64,000 bases of DNA, taken from NCBI RefSeq assembly GCF_025717045.1, contig NZ_JAOVZN010000008.1, positions 62,270 through 126,269 of the forward strand, in the 5' to 3' direction. The notes under the pieces are model-generated. The model worked only from the letters and a program-made list of their open reading frames with translations, had not been told where the DNA came from and made no database searches. The translations under genes and the position numbers were made by a program. Source of the stretch: Flavobacterium sp. SH_e (GTDB lineage: Bacteria; Bacteroidota; Bacteroidia; Flavobacteriales; Flavobacteriaceae). Numbering within the stretch: position 1 is the stretch's first letter; every line of letters starts with the position of its first letter. This document shows positions 16,515-24,289 of this stretch, piece after piece.

Positions 16515-17207
16515 ATGAAACAAATATTTGAATGGGAAAGACTACTTTTTAACAATCTGCCAGAAAGCTTTGTTTTCGAAGTTATTTTTCGTTCAACAAT
16601 TATGTTTATTGTTCTATTGCTGACACTTAAATTAGCAGGAAAACGCGGTGTTAAACAATTGTCTATTTTCGAAACAGTGATTATTATCGCCTTAGGTTCT
16701 GCTGCAGGCGACCCAATGTTTTATGAAGATGTCGGCATTATTCCCGCTTTAATAGTTTTTACAGTAATTATTATTTTATACCGATCAGTAACTTGGCTGA
16801 CAGGGAAAAGTAAAAAATTTGAAGAATTCATTGAAGGTAAAACCGAATGTTTAATCAAAGACGGCAAGTTTTCTGTTTCGACTTTTAAAAAAGAAAGTTT
16901 AGCACAGGACGAATTTTTCACTGAATTACGAATTCGGTCTATTGAACATTTAGGACAAGTAAAACATGCCTATATTGAGACGAGTGGTGAAATTAGTGTG
17001 TATTTCTATGAAGATGAAGAAGTAGGATACGGCCTTCCTATTCTTCCTTCTTTATTTTATGCTAAAAGTAAATTCATTCCAAAAGATGGCATTTATTCCT
17101 GTACTTTCTGCGGTCATACCCAAGAACAAAAAAGCGGAACCGCTGTATGTCAAGTCTGCAAAAAAGAGGAGTGGGTAGAATCTATTAATACGAAGAGGAT
17201 TACATAA
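16515..17207 (+). CDS. DUF421 (YetF-like) membrane protein with zinc ribbon
   Basis: A 230-residue protein. The DUF421 part has three hydrophobic segments (about residues 23-40, 53-68 and 75-90) and the family signature AGKRGVKQLSIFETVIIIALGS, then the soluble YetF-like domain (KFEEFIEGKTECLIKDGKFS). Unusual for this family is a C-terminal extension of about 35 residues with two CxxC pairs (CTFCGH and CQVCKK), which would bind zinc. The function of DUF421 proteins is unknown; some are involved in spore or envelope processes. A second DUF421 gene at 55368 lacks this tail. Confidence 0.85.
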   Translation: MKQIFEWERLLFNNLPESFVFEVIFRSTIMFIVLLLTLKLAGKRGVKQLSIFETVIIIALGSAAGDPMFYEDVGIIPALIVFTVIIILYRSVTWLTGKSKKFEEFIEGKTECLIKDGKFSVSTFKKESLAQDEFFTELRIRSIEHLGQVKHAYIETSGEISVYFYEDEEVGYGLPILPSLFYAKSKFIPKDGIYSCTFCGHTQEQKSGTAVCQVCKKEEWVESINTKRIT

Positions 17208-17404
17208 ATTTTTAAATTCCAAAATTTAAATTCCAAATTCCAAAACTTGGCATATTTTAAGTTTAAAAAAAAATCTTAGCAGCTTAGCAACTCAGAACCT
17301 TAGAACCTAAAAAAAACTTTGTACCTCTGTATCTTTGAGCCTTTGAACCAAAAAAAGAAAAAATCTTAGTAGTTTAGCGACTCAGAACCTTAGATCCTAA
17401 AAAA
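17208..17404. repeat. Intergenic 9-nt-style phrases (CTTAG/CTTTG)
   Basis: From 17264 the gap consists of the phrases CTTAGCAGCTTAGCAACTC, AGAACCTTAGAACC, CTTTGTACCTCTGTATCTTTG and AGCCTTTGAACC, then a second round of the CTTAG kind. It ends directly at the start of the next gene. TATCTTTG at 17330-17337 matches the -7 promoter box. The same phrases precede coaD (18053-18194). Confidence 0.7.
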
Positions 17405-18049
17405 ATGCTTTTCTTAATTGGAACAAACGATTCAAATGTAAAAAATGGTTTACTGTCAGGCAAAAAATGTCCGAATTGTGAGAGCTTTGACACGTTGCAT
17501 TTTAGTATTTTTAGAAAATATGTTTACATAACCTTAATTCCTTTATTTCCCGTTGGAAAAACCGTAAACATTCATTGCAATCAATGTGATCATTATTTTG
17601 ATTATGAAGAGCTATCAGAAGATATCCAAGAAAAGCTTCGAAATGAGAAGTTGCAAAGTTCAGTTTGGATGTTTTCAGGAAGTATTATAATTGCTCTGTA
17701 TTTAATATACAGCTTAAATAATTATTGGCAGGAAAAAGACGAAACCAGTTTATTAATAAATACTCCATTAAAGGGCGATGTCTACAATTTAAAATTTTCG
17801 AATGGCTATTATTCTACTCTGAAAATAGATAAAATTACAAAAGACAGTGTTTATACAACGCACAACGATTATGATGCTTATTTACCATACGAAGCTGATG
17901 ATCTCGATAAAGCTGAAAATTATTCTGATCGCAAAGTAAATTATTCTAGAAAAGGTCTTTTAGAGCTTTACAAAAATGATGAAATAATAAAAATCAGAAG
18001 ATCAAGACAACTTGAAAATCAAGATCAAAATTATAAAATACCACTTTAA
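17405..18049 (+). CDS. Zinc-ribbon membrane protein, unknown function
   Basis: A 214-residue protein. Two CxxC pairs near the N-terminus (KKCPNCES and HCNQCDHYFDYEEL, with 33 residues between them) form a zinc-ribbon domain, followed by one hydrophobic segment at about residues 91-107 (FSGSIIIALYLIYSL) and a soluble tail with charged residues. I do not recognise the family. It has the repeat phrases on both sides. The start ATG follows the repeat block directly. Confidence 0.65.
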   Translation: MLFLIGTNDSNVKNGLLSGKKCPNCESFDTLHFSIFRKYVYITLIPLFPVGKTVNIHCNQCDHYFDYEELSEDIQEKLRNEKLQSSVWMFSGSIIIALYLIYSLNNYWQEKDETSLLINTPLKGDVYNLKFSNGYYSTLKIDKITKDSVYTTHNDYDAYLPYEADDLDKAENYSDRKVNYSRKGLLELYKNDEIIKIRRSRQLENQDQNYKIPL

Positions 18050-18052
18050 AAA

Positions 18053-18194
18053 CTAAAAAAACTTTGTACCTCCATATCTTTAAACGTAAAAAAGAAAAAA
18101 TCTTAGTAGCTTAGCAACTCAAAATCTTAGAACCTCAAAAAAAGCCTTTGTGCCTTTGCGCCTTTGTAGCTTTAAACCTTTAAAAAGAAAAAAA
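18053..18194. repeat. Intergenic 9-nt-periodic phrases before coaD
   Basis: Phrases like those upstream of 17405 recur: CTTTGTACCTCCATATCTTT, CTTAGTAGCTTAGCAACTC, AATCTTAGAACC, then CCTTTGTGCCTTTGCGCC with continuation TTTGTAGCTTTAAACCTTT. The last part has an exact 9-nt period. The block ends 1 nt before the coaD ATG. Confidence 0.7.
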
Positions 18195-18653
18195 ATGCGT
18201 AAAGCCATATTCCCAGGATCATTTGACCCTATTACACTTGGACACGAAGACATTATCAAAAGAGGAATTCCTTTATTTGACGAAATTGTAATTGCTATTG
18301 GTGTCAATGCCGAAAAAAAATACATGTTTTCATTAGAAGAAAGAAAACGTTTTATAGAAGAAACCTTCAAAGACGAACCAAAAGTTTCGGTTATAACTTA
18401 CGAAGGCTTAACAATCGATTTGGCAAAAAAAGAAAAAGCTAACTTCATTTTAAGAGGTTTACGCAACCCAGCCGATTTCGAATTCGAAAAAGCAATTGCA
18501 CACACCAATAGAAAACTGTCTAAAATAGAAACCGTTTTCTTGCTTACAGCTGCAAGTACTTCATTCATCAGTTCGAGCATTGTACGTGATGTATTGCGTC
18601 ATGGTGGCGAATATGAGATGCTGGTTCCAGATGCAGTTAGGGTAAAAAAATAA
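18195..18653 (+). CDS. coaD: Phosphopantetheine adenylyltransferase
   Basis: A 152-residue enzyme of coenzyme A synthesis, which transfers AMP from ATP to 4'-phosphopantetheine in the cytoplasm. The nucleotidyl-transferase motif FPGSFDPITLGHEDII (T-x-G-H) and the ISSSIVRDV segment near the C-terminus are characteristic. The ATG at 18195 begins MRKAIFPGSFDP, matching the family; a longer in-frame extension from 18150 would encode repeat sequence and is rejected. It is usually found near rluD/ddl in this group, as here. Confidence 0.96.
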   Translation: MRKAIFPGSFDPITLGHEDIIKRGIPLFDEIVIAIGVNAEKKYMFSLEERKRFIEETFKDEPKVSVITYEGLTIDLAKKEKANFILRGLRNPADFEFEKAIAHTNRKLSKIETVFLLTAASTSFISSSIVRDVLRHGGEYEMLVPDAVRVKK

Positions 18654-18676
18654 AAATAATCACAACTCATTAATTT

Positions 18677-19252
18677 ATGACATTAACCAAAATAATTACC
18701 TCTTTTTTACTATTAATCTTTTGTAACATTTCTTTTGGTCAAAAATATTTTGGTCAAATAGTAACAGCAAAAAATGACACTTTAAGTGTTGAAATAAAAC
18801 TAGATGCTTCATCTTTCAATGTTAACCGATTAATTTATTTACAAGATAAAATTACCGTTATCGAAAATGGAGTTACTAAAACTTATCTACCAAAAGATTT
18901 AAAAAGCTTTAAAATTAGATTAGAAAAAGAAATAATTCCTTTTGAAAGTGTTGACGAAACAACTTTTGCTCAAATTTTATACTCTAATAAAATAAAGCTT
19001 TATAAAGTTTTAAATAAAATATCGCATAGCCATATAATAAGAATATATGTCATTAAAAAAGCAGATAAAAACTATGCGAAAATGCCTGCAATGGGGTTAG
19101 GCCGATTAATTACCAAAAATGACATGCTTCCTGCAATTGAAGATTGTAAAACTTCCTATGATAAAATTAATAATGACGAAATTAAAATTAAAGACGAAGA
19201 GGTATTAATAGAATTCATTAAAGATTACGAAACTAATTGCTTTTCAAAATAA
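18677..19252 (+). CDS. Exported hypothetical protein, 191 aa
   Basis: Has a signal peptide (MTLTKIITSFLLLIFCNISFGQ). The mature protein has a beta-rich first half (KYFGQIVTAKNDTLSVEIKL; then NVNRLIYLQDKITVIENGVTKTYLPKDLKSFKI) and a helical C-terminus with two cysteines (DCKTSYDK and NCFSK). I do not assign a family. It lies 23 nt after coaD on the same strand. Confidence 0.65.
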   Translation: MTLTKIITSFLLLIFCNISFGQKYFGQIVTAKNDTLSVEIKLDASSFNVNRLIYLQDKITVIENGVTKTYLPKDLKSFKIRLEKEIIPFESVDETTFAQILYSNKIKLYKVLNKISHSHIIRIYVIKKADKNYAKMPAMGLGRLITKNDMLPAIEDCKTSYDKINNDEIKIKDEEVLIEFIKDYETNCFSK

Positions 19253-19269
19253 AACAACAAACCATAAAC

Positions 19270-19300
19270 TTGCCAGCGAAGCAAATTATAAGTAATTTCG
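19270..19300 (+). promoter_or_regulatory. Candidate promoter TTG-N20-TAATTTCG
   Basis: TTG at 19270-19272 and TAATTTCG at 19293-19300 are 20 nt apart and about 25 nt before the PhnA-like start. The -7 box differs from TAnnTTTG at one position. Confidence 0.45.
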
Positions 19301-19324
19301 CATTTTTAAAACAAACACCAAATA

Positions 19325-19903
19325 ATGAGTATCGAGAGAGAATTAAGCAAACGAAGCGGATCTAAATGCGAACTTTGCGGTAATGAAGAGAATTTAAAAG
19401 TTTATCAAGTCCTACCAACTAAAAAAGGAGGAATTGACGAAGCTATATTAGCCTGTAACACTTGTATTGACCAAATTGAAAATCCAGACAACGTAGATTT
19501 AAATCACTGGAGATGCCTGAACGACAGTATGTGGAATGAAAATATTCCTGTACAAGTTGTTGCTTGGAGAATGTTAAGCCGTATGCGCGCTGCAGGATGG
19601 CCACAAGAATTACTAGATATGATGTATCTTGACGAAGATACCCTAGAATGGGCAAAAGCAACTGGAGAAGGCGAAGATGACGAAAATAAATTAGTTCACC
19701 GTGACAGTAACGGCGTAGTACTACAGCATGGAGATTCTGTTGTTTTAATCAAAGATTTAAAAGTAAAAGGATCAAGCATGGTTGCCAAACAAGGAACTGC
19801 TGTTAGAAACATCCGTTTAGATCATGAAAACGCTGAATACATTGAAGGAAAAGTCGATGGCCAGCAGATTGTGATTATTACGCAATATGTGAAGAAAATA
19901 TAG
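19325..19903 (+). CDS. PhnA-family zinc-ribbon protein
   Basis: A 192-residue protein in two parts. The N-terminal zinc ribbon has CELCGNEENL and CNTCIDQIE. The C-terminal PhnA domain reads VHRDSNGVVLQHGDSVVLIKDLKVKGSSMVAKQGTAVRNIRLD, then GQQIVIITQYVKKI. E. coli PhnA was named from its place near the phosphonate operon and is not known to cleave phosphonates. The start has a candidate promoter 25 nt upstream. A hairpin-rich intergenic region follows. Confidence 0.9.
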   Translation: MSIERELSKRSGSKCELCGNEENLKVYQVLPTKKGGIDEAILACNTCIDQIENPDNVDLNHWRCLNDSMWNENIPVQVVAWRMLSRMRAAGWPQELLDMMYLDEDTLEWAKATGEGEDDENKLVHRDSNGVVLQHGDSVVLIKDLKVKGSSMVAKQGTAVRNIRLDHENAEYIEGKVDGQQIVIITQYVKKI

Positions 19904-19913
19904 TCTCTTTTCA

Positions 19914-19979
19914 GGGACAAAGTAACAAAGGTTCAAAGGGACAAAGATTTCTAATTGGAATCAAATCTTTGAACCTTTG
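19914..19979. repeat. Inverted repeat built of 9-nt units
   Basis: CAAAGGTTCAAAG at 19926-19938 is the reverse complement of CTTTGAACCTTTG at 19967-19979. The left arm carries one additional 9-nt unit (about AAAGGGACA) before the AAAGATTT segment that also finds its complement (AAATCTTT). Arms differing by a single repeat unit show unit-wise expansion. Confidence 0.75.
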
Positions 19980-19996
19980 TTGTTTGAGCCTAAAAC

Positions 19997-20028
19997 AAAA
20001 AAGCTGTTCTAATCGAACAGCTTTTTTG
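19997..20028. terminator. Terminator between PhnA and convergent gene
   Basis: AAGCTGTTC (20001-20009) pairs with GAACAGCTT (20015-20023) around a 5-nt loop, with A and T runs on the outer sides. It can end both converging transcripts. Downstream at 20055-20098 are further CTTTGTCCC-type phrases. Confidence 0.85.
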
Positions 20029-20105
20029 TTTGTGCTAATAAGAGATAAGTCTTAAAAAAAACTTTGTCCCTTTGTCCCTTCGAGGCTTTGAACCTCAAAA
20101 AAGAA

Positions 20106-20549
20106 TTATTTTTGGAATAATTTACTGATTTGATCTTTTACGAATGGCTCAGAAACGTTGTTTGTTGCTGCGTCTCTTTCTTTACCAGAAACCATAAACT
20201 GAACTGTAGCTTTGTCTGGAACCACATTACCTGTGTAGTGCAACCAAATGTAGTTGTTAGGTAACTCTAATTTGATATCATACAACGGAGAAGCTGTAAA
20301 TCCACCCATGATAATGTTGTATAAAGAGTTATAAGCATTATCGATGTTCTTGAATGAAAATTTTCTTAAAGTCGAATCATCATCACTTTGAACGATAGTG
20401 TAATACACAGTGTATTCGTCACCAATTTTCTGAATGTAGTTGTTGTTTACTTTTCCTAATTTTTCTACAGGAACTGTTTCTAGAACCTTAACCTGTGCAA
20501 ACGAAACAAAACTAAAAAACAATGCGGCAAGAGTAATAATCTTTTTCAT
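20106..20549 (-). CDS. Exported hypothetical protein, 147 aa
   Basis: Signal peptide MKKIITLAALFFSFVSFAQ defines the start at 20549; an in-frame extension upstream is not needed. The mature part contains charged strand-rich sequence (QKIGDEYTVYYTIVQSDDDSTLRKFSFKN) and then LELPNNYIWLHYTGNVVPDKATVQF. I do not recognise a family. Proteins of this size and type are common as single-copy envelope proteins in Flavobacterium. It stands alone between a terminator and the helicase gene's end. Confidence 0.65.
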   Translation of the reverse strand: MKKIITLAALFFSFVSFAQVKVLETVPVEKLGKVNNNYIQKIGDEYTVYYTIVQSDDDSTLRKFSFKNIDNAYNSLYNIIMGGFTASPLYDIKLELPNNYIWLHYTGNVVPDKATVQFMVSGKERDAATNNVSEPFVKDQISKLFQK

Positions 20550-20747
20550 ATAGTATTTGGGGTTTACAATTTTACGAACACAAAAAAACATAGAAATATT
20601 GAAAAAACCCCTATCAATTCATTATTTTTTTAACATAAAATTGTAAAAGTTAGTTAAACAAAAATAAAACACTGAAAAACAACAAGATAAAAACTAAAAT
20701 TTCATGATACAAAATCTGTTTTTGTACTAAAAATCATTTAATTTAAA

Positions 20748-22112
20748 CTAATATTTTCCTCTTTTCTCCTCTTCTACTTTCTTGATGACATTACGGGCAA
20801 CTTCGATTTTAAACTTCTTCCCTTTCATTTTTTCATCTTTAATGTTTTTTAGCAGATCTTTTACTTTATTGTATTTTACCGCCGCAAACGAAACAAAATC
20901 TTTGACTTCAATTAATCCTAAATCTTCTTTCTCTAATTTTCCTTTTTGCGAAAAGAACCCAACAATGTCAAATTTGTTCAGTTTTGTCTTTTTTCCGCCA
21001 CTGATGTAAATAGTTTGAAATTGAGGCGGATTTGGAAGCGAAACTTTTCCTTCAACATCCAAAACCTCCATTTCATAATCAATGTAATCTAATTGTTTTT
21101 CGCTTTCGTGAATAATAACATACGCCGTTCCTGTTGCTTGCATACGCGCTGTACGCCCATTTCTATGCGTAAATTCGTCTTCTTTTAATGGAAGATGATA
21201 ATGAATTACGTGTTTCATTTCTGGAATATCCAAACCTCTTGCAGCCAAATCGGTTGTTACAAGATAAGTTACACTTCCATTTCTAAACTGAATTAAAGCA
21301 CGCTCACGCTCTTCTTGATCCATTCCGCCATGATAATACACAGAATAAATTCCTTTTTCGTTTAAAGTATCGCTAATACGTTCTGCAGCATCACGATGAT
21401 TACAAAAAATAATTGCCGATTCTGACTTTAAAGAACATATCAAATTGAATAAGCTTTGCAGTTTATCTTTTGAAGGCGAAATCACCATTTTCATCGAAAG
21501 ATTTGCTTTTTCTTCTTCCTCTGGAATAAAATCCAAAACAACCGGATTGACAACTCGTGTATATTTCGGAATTTCGATATCTGAAGTTGCCGAAACCAAA
21601 ACGCGTTTGTTTACTCGCGATAATCTTCCAATTATAAACGACATTTGTTCGTGAAAACCTAATTGCAACGATTTATCAAACTCGTCTAAAATTAAAGTCT
21701 GAATTTTATCTGTTCTAAAAGTTTCTCTTTCTATATGGTCCGCAATTCTTCCAGGCGTTCCAATTAAAACCGCTGGCGGATTGCTTAAATTTTTGATTTC
21801 AGTTTCTATTGAATGCCCGCCATAACAAATATTGACTTTGTATTGCGTTCCCATTTTTTTCCAAACCTGTTCAATTTGAAGTCCAAGTTCGCGCGATGGA
21901 ACCAAAATCAAACACTGAACAGACAATACTTCTGGCTGTAACAATTCTAAAACTGGAAGCAGGAAAGCCAATGTTTTACCTGATCCAGTTGGAGAAAGTA
22001 ATAAAGTATTGTTTTCGTTTAAAACAGCATCGTGTGCCATTTCTTGCATTTCGTTCAGACTCTGAATCCCTAAATTCGAAAGTATATCGTTGGAATGGTG
22101 TTTTTTATTCAT
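20748..22112 (-). CDS. DEAD-box RNA helicase, DbpA-like
   Basis: A 454-residue helicase with all motifs visible: SPTGSGKT (I), VPSRELGLQIE (Ia), GTPGRI (Ib), DEFDKSL (II), SAT (III), IFCNHRDAAERI (IV), TDLAARGLD (V) and HRNGRTAR (VI). Motif II reads DEFD instead of DEAD. The C-terminal 75 residues (TIYISGGKKTKLNKFDIVGFF, then GKKFKIEVARNV) resemble the RNA-binding domain of DbpA, which helps assemble the 50S subunit. This is inferred, and a different DEAD family member is possible. It is a single gene transcribed toward a repeat-rich gap. Confidence 0.9.
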   Translation of the reverse strand: MNKKHHSNDILSNLGIQSLNEMQEMAHDAVLNENNTLLLSPTGSGKTLAFLLPVLELLQPEVLSVQCLILVPSRELGLQIEQVWKKMGTQYKVNICYGGHSIETEIKNLSNPPAVLIGTPGRIADHIERETFRTDKIQTLILDEFDKSLQLGFHEQMSFIIGRLSRVNKRVLVSATSDIEIPKYTRVVNPVVLDFIPEEEEKANLSMKMVISPSKDKLQSLFNLICSLKSESAIIFCNHRDAAERISDTLNEKGIYSVYYHGGMDQEERERALIQFRNGSVTYLVTTDLAARGLDIPEMKHVIHYHLPLKEDEFTHRNGRTARMQATGTAYVIIHESEKQLDYIDYEMEVLDVEGKVSLPNPPQFQTIYISGGKKTKLNKFDIVGFFSQKGKLEKEDLGLIEVKDFVSFAAVKYNKVKDLLKNIKDEKMKGKKFKIEVARNVIKKVEEEKRGKY

Positions 22113-22205
22113 TTTGCAAAAGTAATTAAAAGTTGTTTCATGTTTAAGGTTTTCTTTGTTTCATGTTTTTTAGCTGCAATTTAAATAGCTGTCGAGAAGA
22201 TTTTT

Positions 22206-22283
22206 TCTCTCGCAGATTTGGCAGATCAATCAGATTAAATATTAAAATAAAAAACCTCCAAAATCTGCCAAATCTGCGGGAGA
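22206..22283. repeat. 21-bp inverted repeat with 36-nt loop
   Basis: TCTCTCGCAGATTTGGCAGAT at 22206-22226 is matched at 22263-22283 by its reverse complement with one G-U type difference. It lies between the DEAD-box helicase start and the M14 peptidase. The TCTCGCAGATTTGGCAG phrase is a recurrent Flavobacterium intergenic wording. It may be a mobile palindrome or a regulatory structure. Confidence 0.85.
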
Positions 22284-22321
22284 AAAATAACCATAAAGCA
22301 TATCAACTTGAAACCTGAAAC

Positions 22322-22355
22322 TTGAAACTTTTAAACAAATAAAAACTTATATTTG
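22322..22355 (+). promoter_or_regulatory. Promoter of M14 peptidase: TTG-N23-TATATTTG
   Basis: TTG at 22322-22324 and TATATTTG at 22348-22355, a perfect TAnnTTTG box. The spacing of 23 nt is at the upper end. About 21 nt before the ATG at 22377. Confidence 0.6.
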
Positions 22356-22376
22356 ATTCCTATTAAACCCAAAACC

Positions 22377-24104
22377 ATGAAACTTTTTACATTTCTCTTT
22401 TCACTTCTCACTATAACCATTACTGCTCAAAACAACAAAAAATACGATACGTTTTTTGAGAAAGGAAACGGAAATCAATCGGCTTCTTATCAAGAAACTA
22501 TCGCTTATTGGAAAATGCTTGCCGATGATTTCCCAACGATTCAAATGAAAGAAATGGGATTGACCGATTCTGGTGAACCTTTGCACATGATTACTTTTAA
22601 TCCTGATAAGGAATTTGATTTTGATAAAATCCAGAAAACCAAAGCCGTTTTGTTTGTCAATAACGGAATCCACGCTGGAGAACCTGACGGAATCGATGCT
22701 ACAATGCAATTCTACAGAGATTTGGCAACAAGAAAAATAAAAGCGCCAAAAAACACCGTTTTGGTTACCATTCCAGTTTATAATATTGGCGGTGCATTAA
22801 ATAGAAATTCAACAACTCGCGCCAACCAAGACGGGCCAGAGATTTATGGTTTTAGAGGAAATGCGAGAAATTATGATTTGAATCGTGATTTAATGAAATC
22901 GGATACTCGAAATACGAAGAGTTTTGTGGAGATTTTCCAGAAAATAAACGCTGATGTTTTTATCGATAATCACGTGAGTAACGGTTCTGATTATCAATAC
23001 AAACTAACGTACATCATGACACAGCACAACAAACTAGGAAAAGTTTTGGGTGATTTCATGAATGACGAAATGATGCCGGCTTTGGTAAAAGATCTTCAGA
23101 AAAAGAAAATTGAAACTACACCGTATGTCGATTCGTTTAAAGATACGCCAGACAAAGGTTTTGGGCAGTTTGTAGATAGTCCGCGATATACTACGGGTTA
23201 TACCTCTTTGTTTAATACAATTGGTTTTGTGGTCGAAACGCACATGCTGAAAAAATACGCCGAACGCGTAAAAATGACGTACGAATACATGAAATCGACA
23301 TTGGATTTTACCGATGCGAATTATCAAAAAATAAAAGATTTAAGAGTAAAGAATTTAGAGCAATATCAGCCTAAAAAATCATACACTTTAAAATGGGAAT
23401 TGGACAGCACAAAAGCGACAACTTTTTCTTTTTTAGGATATGAAGCAGGTTACAAAAAAAGCGAGGCTACAACAGGAGATCGTTTGTATTACGACCGAAG
23501 CAAACCATATAAAAAAGACGTTCCGTATATCAAAGAATTCAAATCGCAAAAAGAAGTTGTTATTCCGTCTGCTTATATCATTCCGCGTGGCTATTGGAAT
23601 ATTATTGACCTTTTGAAAAACAATAATATCTCGTTTAAAGAGATTAAAAACGATACCATTATAGAAGTCGAAAGCTACAGAATCGCCGATTTTAAAACTG
23701 TTCCTTCTGCCTACGAAGGACATTATTTACACCGAAATACAACGGTAACTTCTAAAATCGTTAAAATGGCTTTCGCCAAAGGAGATTACCTAGTTCCAAC
23801 AAACCAAAAAGGCGTAAAATATCTTCTAGAAGCTTTTGAACCAGAAGGTATTGATTCGTTCTTTAATTGGAATTTCTTCGACCCAATTTTACAGCAAAAA
23901 GAACATTACTCGGAATATATTTTTGAAGATACTGCGTCAAATCTTTTAAAAGAAAATCCAACTCTAAAAGCAGAATTAGAAACCAAAAAACAAAACGATC
24001 CTGCTTTTGCTAAAAATCCCGAAGCGCAATTGGATTGGATTTACAAACATTCTGTTTATTATGAAAAGGCGCATATGCAATATCCTGTTTATCGTGTTTT
24101 GTAG
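22377..24104 (+). CDS. M14-family zinc carboxypeptidase, exported
   Basis: A 575-residue protein from the ATG at 22377, which gives the signal peptide MKLFTFLFSLLTITITAQ (an in-frame TTG 24 nt upstream is less likely). The M14 zinc ligands are in NNGIHAGEPDGIDA (HxxE, at about residue 93-96) and the H of VFIDNHVSNG; the catalytic glutamate region is FVVETHMLKK. The family removes C-terminal residues from peptides or cell-wall peptides. The long C-terminal half (about 250 residues) has no recognised domain. It is transcribed from its own promoter and acts in the periplasm or outside. Confidence 0.9.
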   Translation: MKLFTFLFSLLTITITAQNNKKYDTFFEKGNGNQSASYQETIAYWKMLADDFPTIQMKEMGLTDSGEPLHMITFNPDKEFDFDKIQKTKAVLFVNNGIHAGEPDGIDATMQFYRDLATRKIKAPKNTVLVTIPVYNIGGALNRNSTTRANQDGPEIYGFRGNARNYDLNRDLMKSDTRNTKSFVEIFQKINADVFIDNHVSNGSDYQYKLTYIMTQHNKLGKVLGDFMNDEMMPALVKDLQKKKIETTPYVDSFKDTPDKGFGQFVDSPRYTTGYTSLFNTIGFVVETHMLKKYAERVKMTYEYMKSTLDFTDANYQKIKDLRVKNLEQYQPKKSYTLKWELDSTKATTFSFLGYEAGYKKSEATTGDRLYYDRSKPYKKDVPYIKEFKSQKEVVIPSAYIIPRGYWNIIDLLKNNNISFKEIKNDTIIEVESYRIADFKTVPSAYEGHYLHRNTTVTSKIVKMAFAKGDYLVPTNQKGVKYLLEAFEPEGIDSFFNWNFFDPILQQKEHYSEYIFEDTASNLLKENPTLKAELETKKQNDPAFAKNPEAQLDWIYKHSVYYEKAHMQYPVYRVL

Positions 24105-24179
24105 ATTTTTTTGATTGCTTTTTTAACGCAAAGTGCGCTAAGTTTTTTTCCTTTGATTGAGTTTAACAAACGATAAGAT

Positions 24180-24193
24180 CGCAAAGCTTTGCG
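24180..24193. repeat. Palindrome CGCAAAGCTTTGCG
   Basis: A perfect 14-bp palindrome within the repeat-style gap between the peptidase and the KAP NTPase. The words AACGCAAAG and CTTTGCG nearby match the CTTTG phrases elsewhere. Confidence 0.7.
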
Positions 24194-24253
24194 TGTAGAA
24201 CTTTGTCAAAGTCGAATTATGATTTTCCGCAAAAACATTTTATTTTAAAATTT

Positions 24254-24261
24254 TACATTTG
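24254..24261 (+). promoter_or_regulatory. Bacteroidota -7 box TACATTTG
   Basis: TACATTTG matches TAnnTTTG 28 nt before the KAP ATG. No TTG lies at the expected -33 spacing. Confidence 0.4.
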
Positions 24262-24289
24262 AAATTCTAAATTTTAAATCTAAGTAGCA

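Noticed and set aside
18150..18194. N-terminal extension of CoaD
   Set aside because: It encodes the intergenic repeat phrase and is not in the CoaD family; the ATG at 18195 fits.
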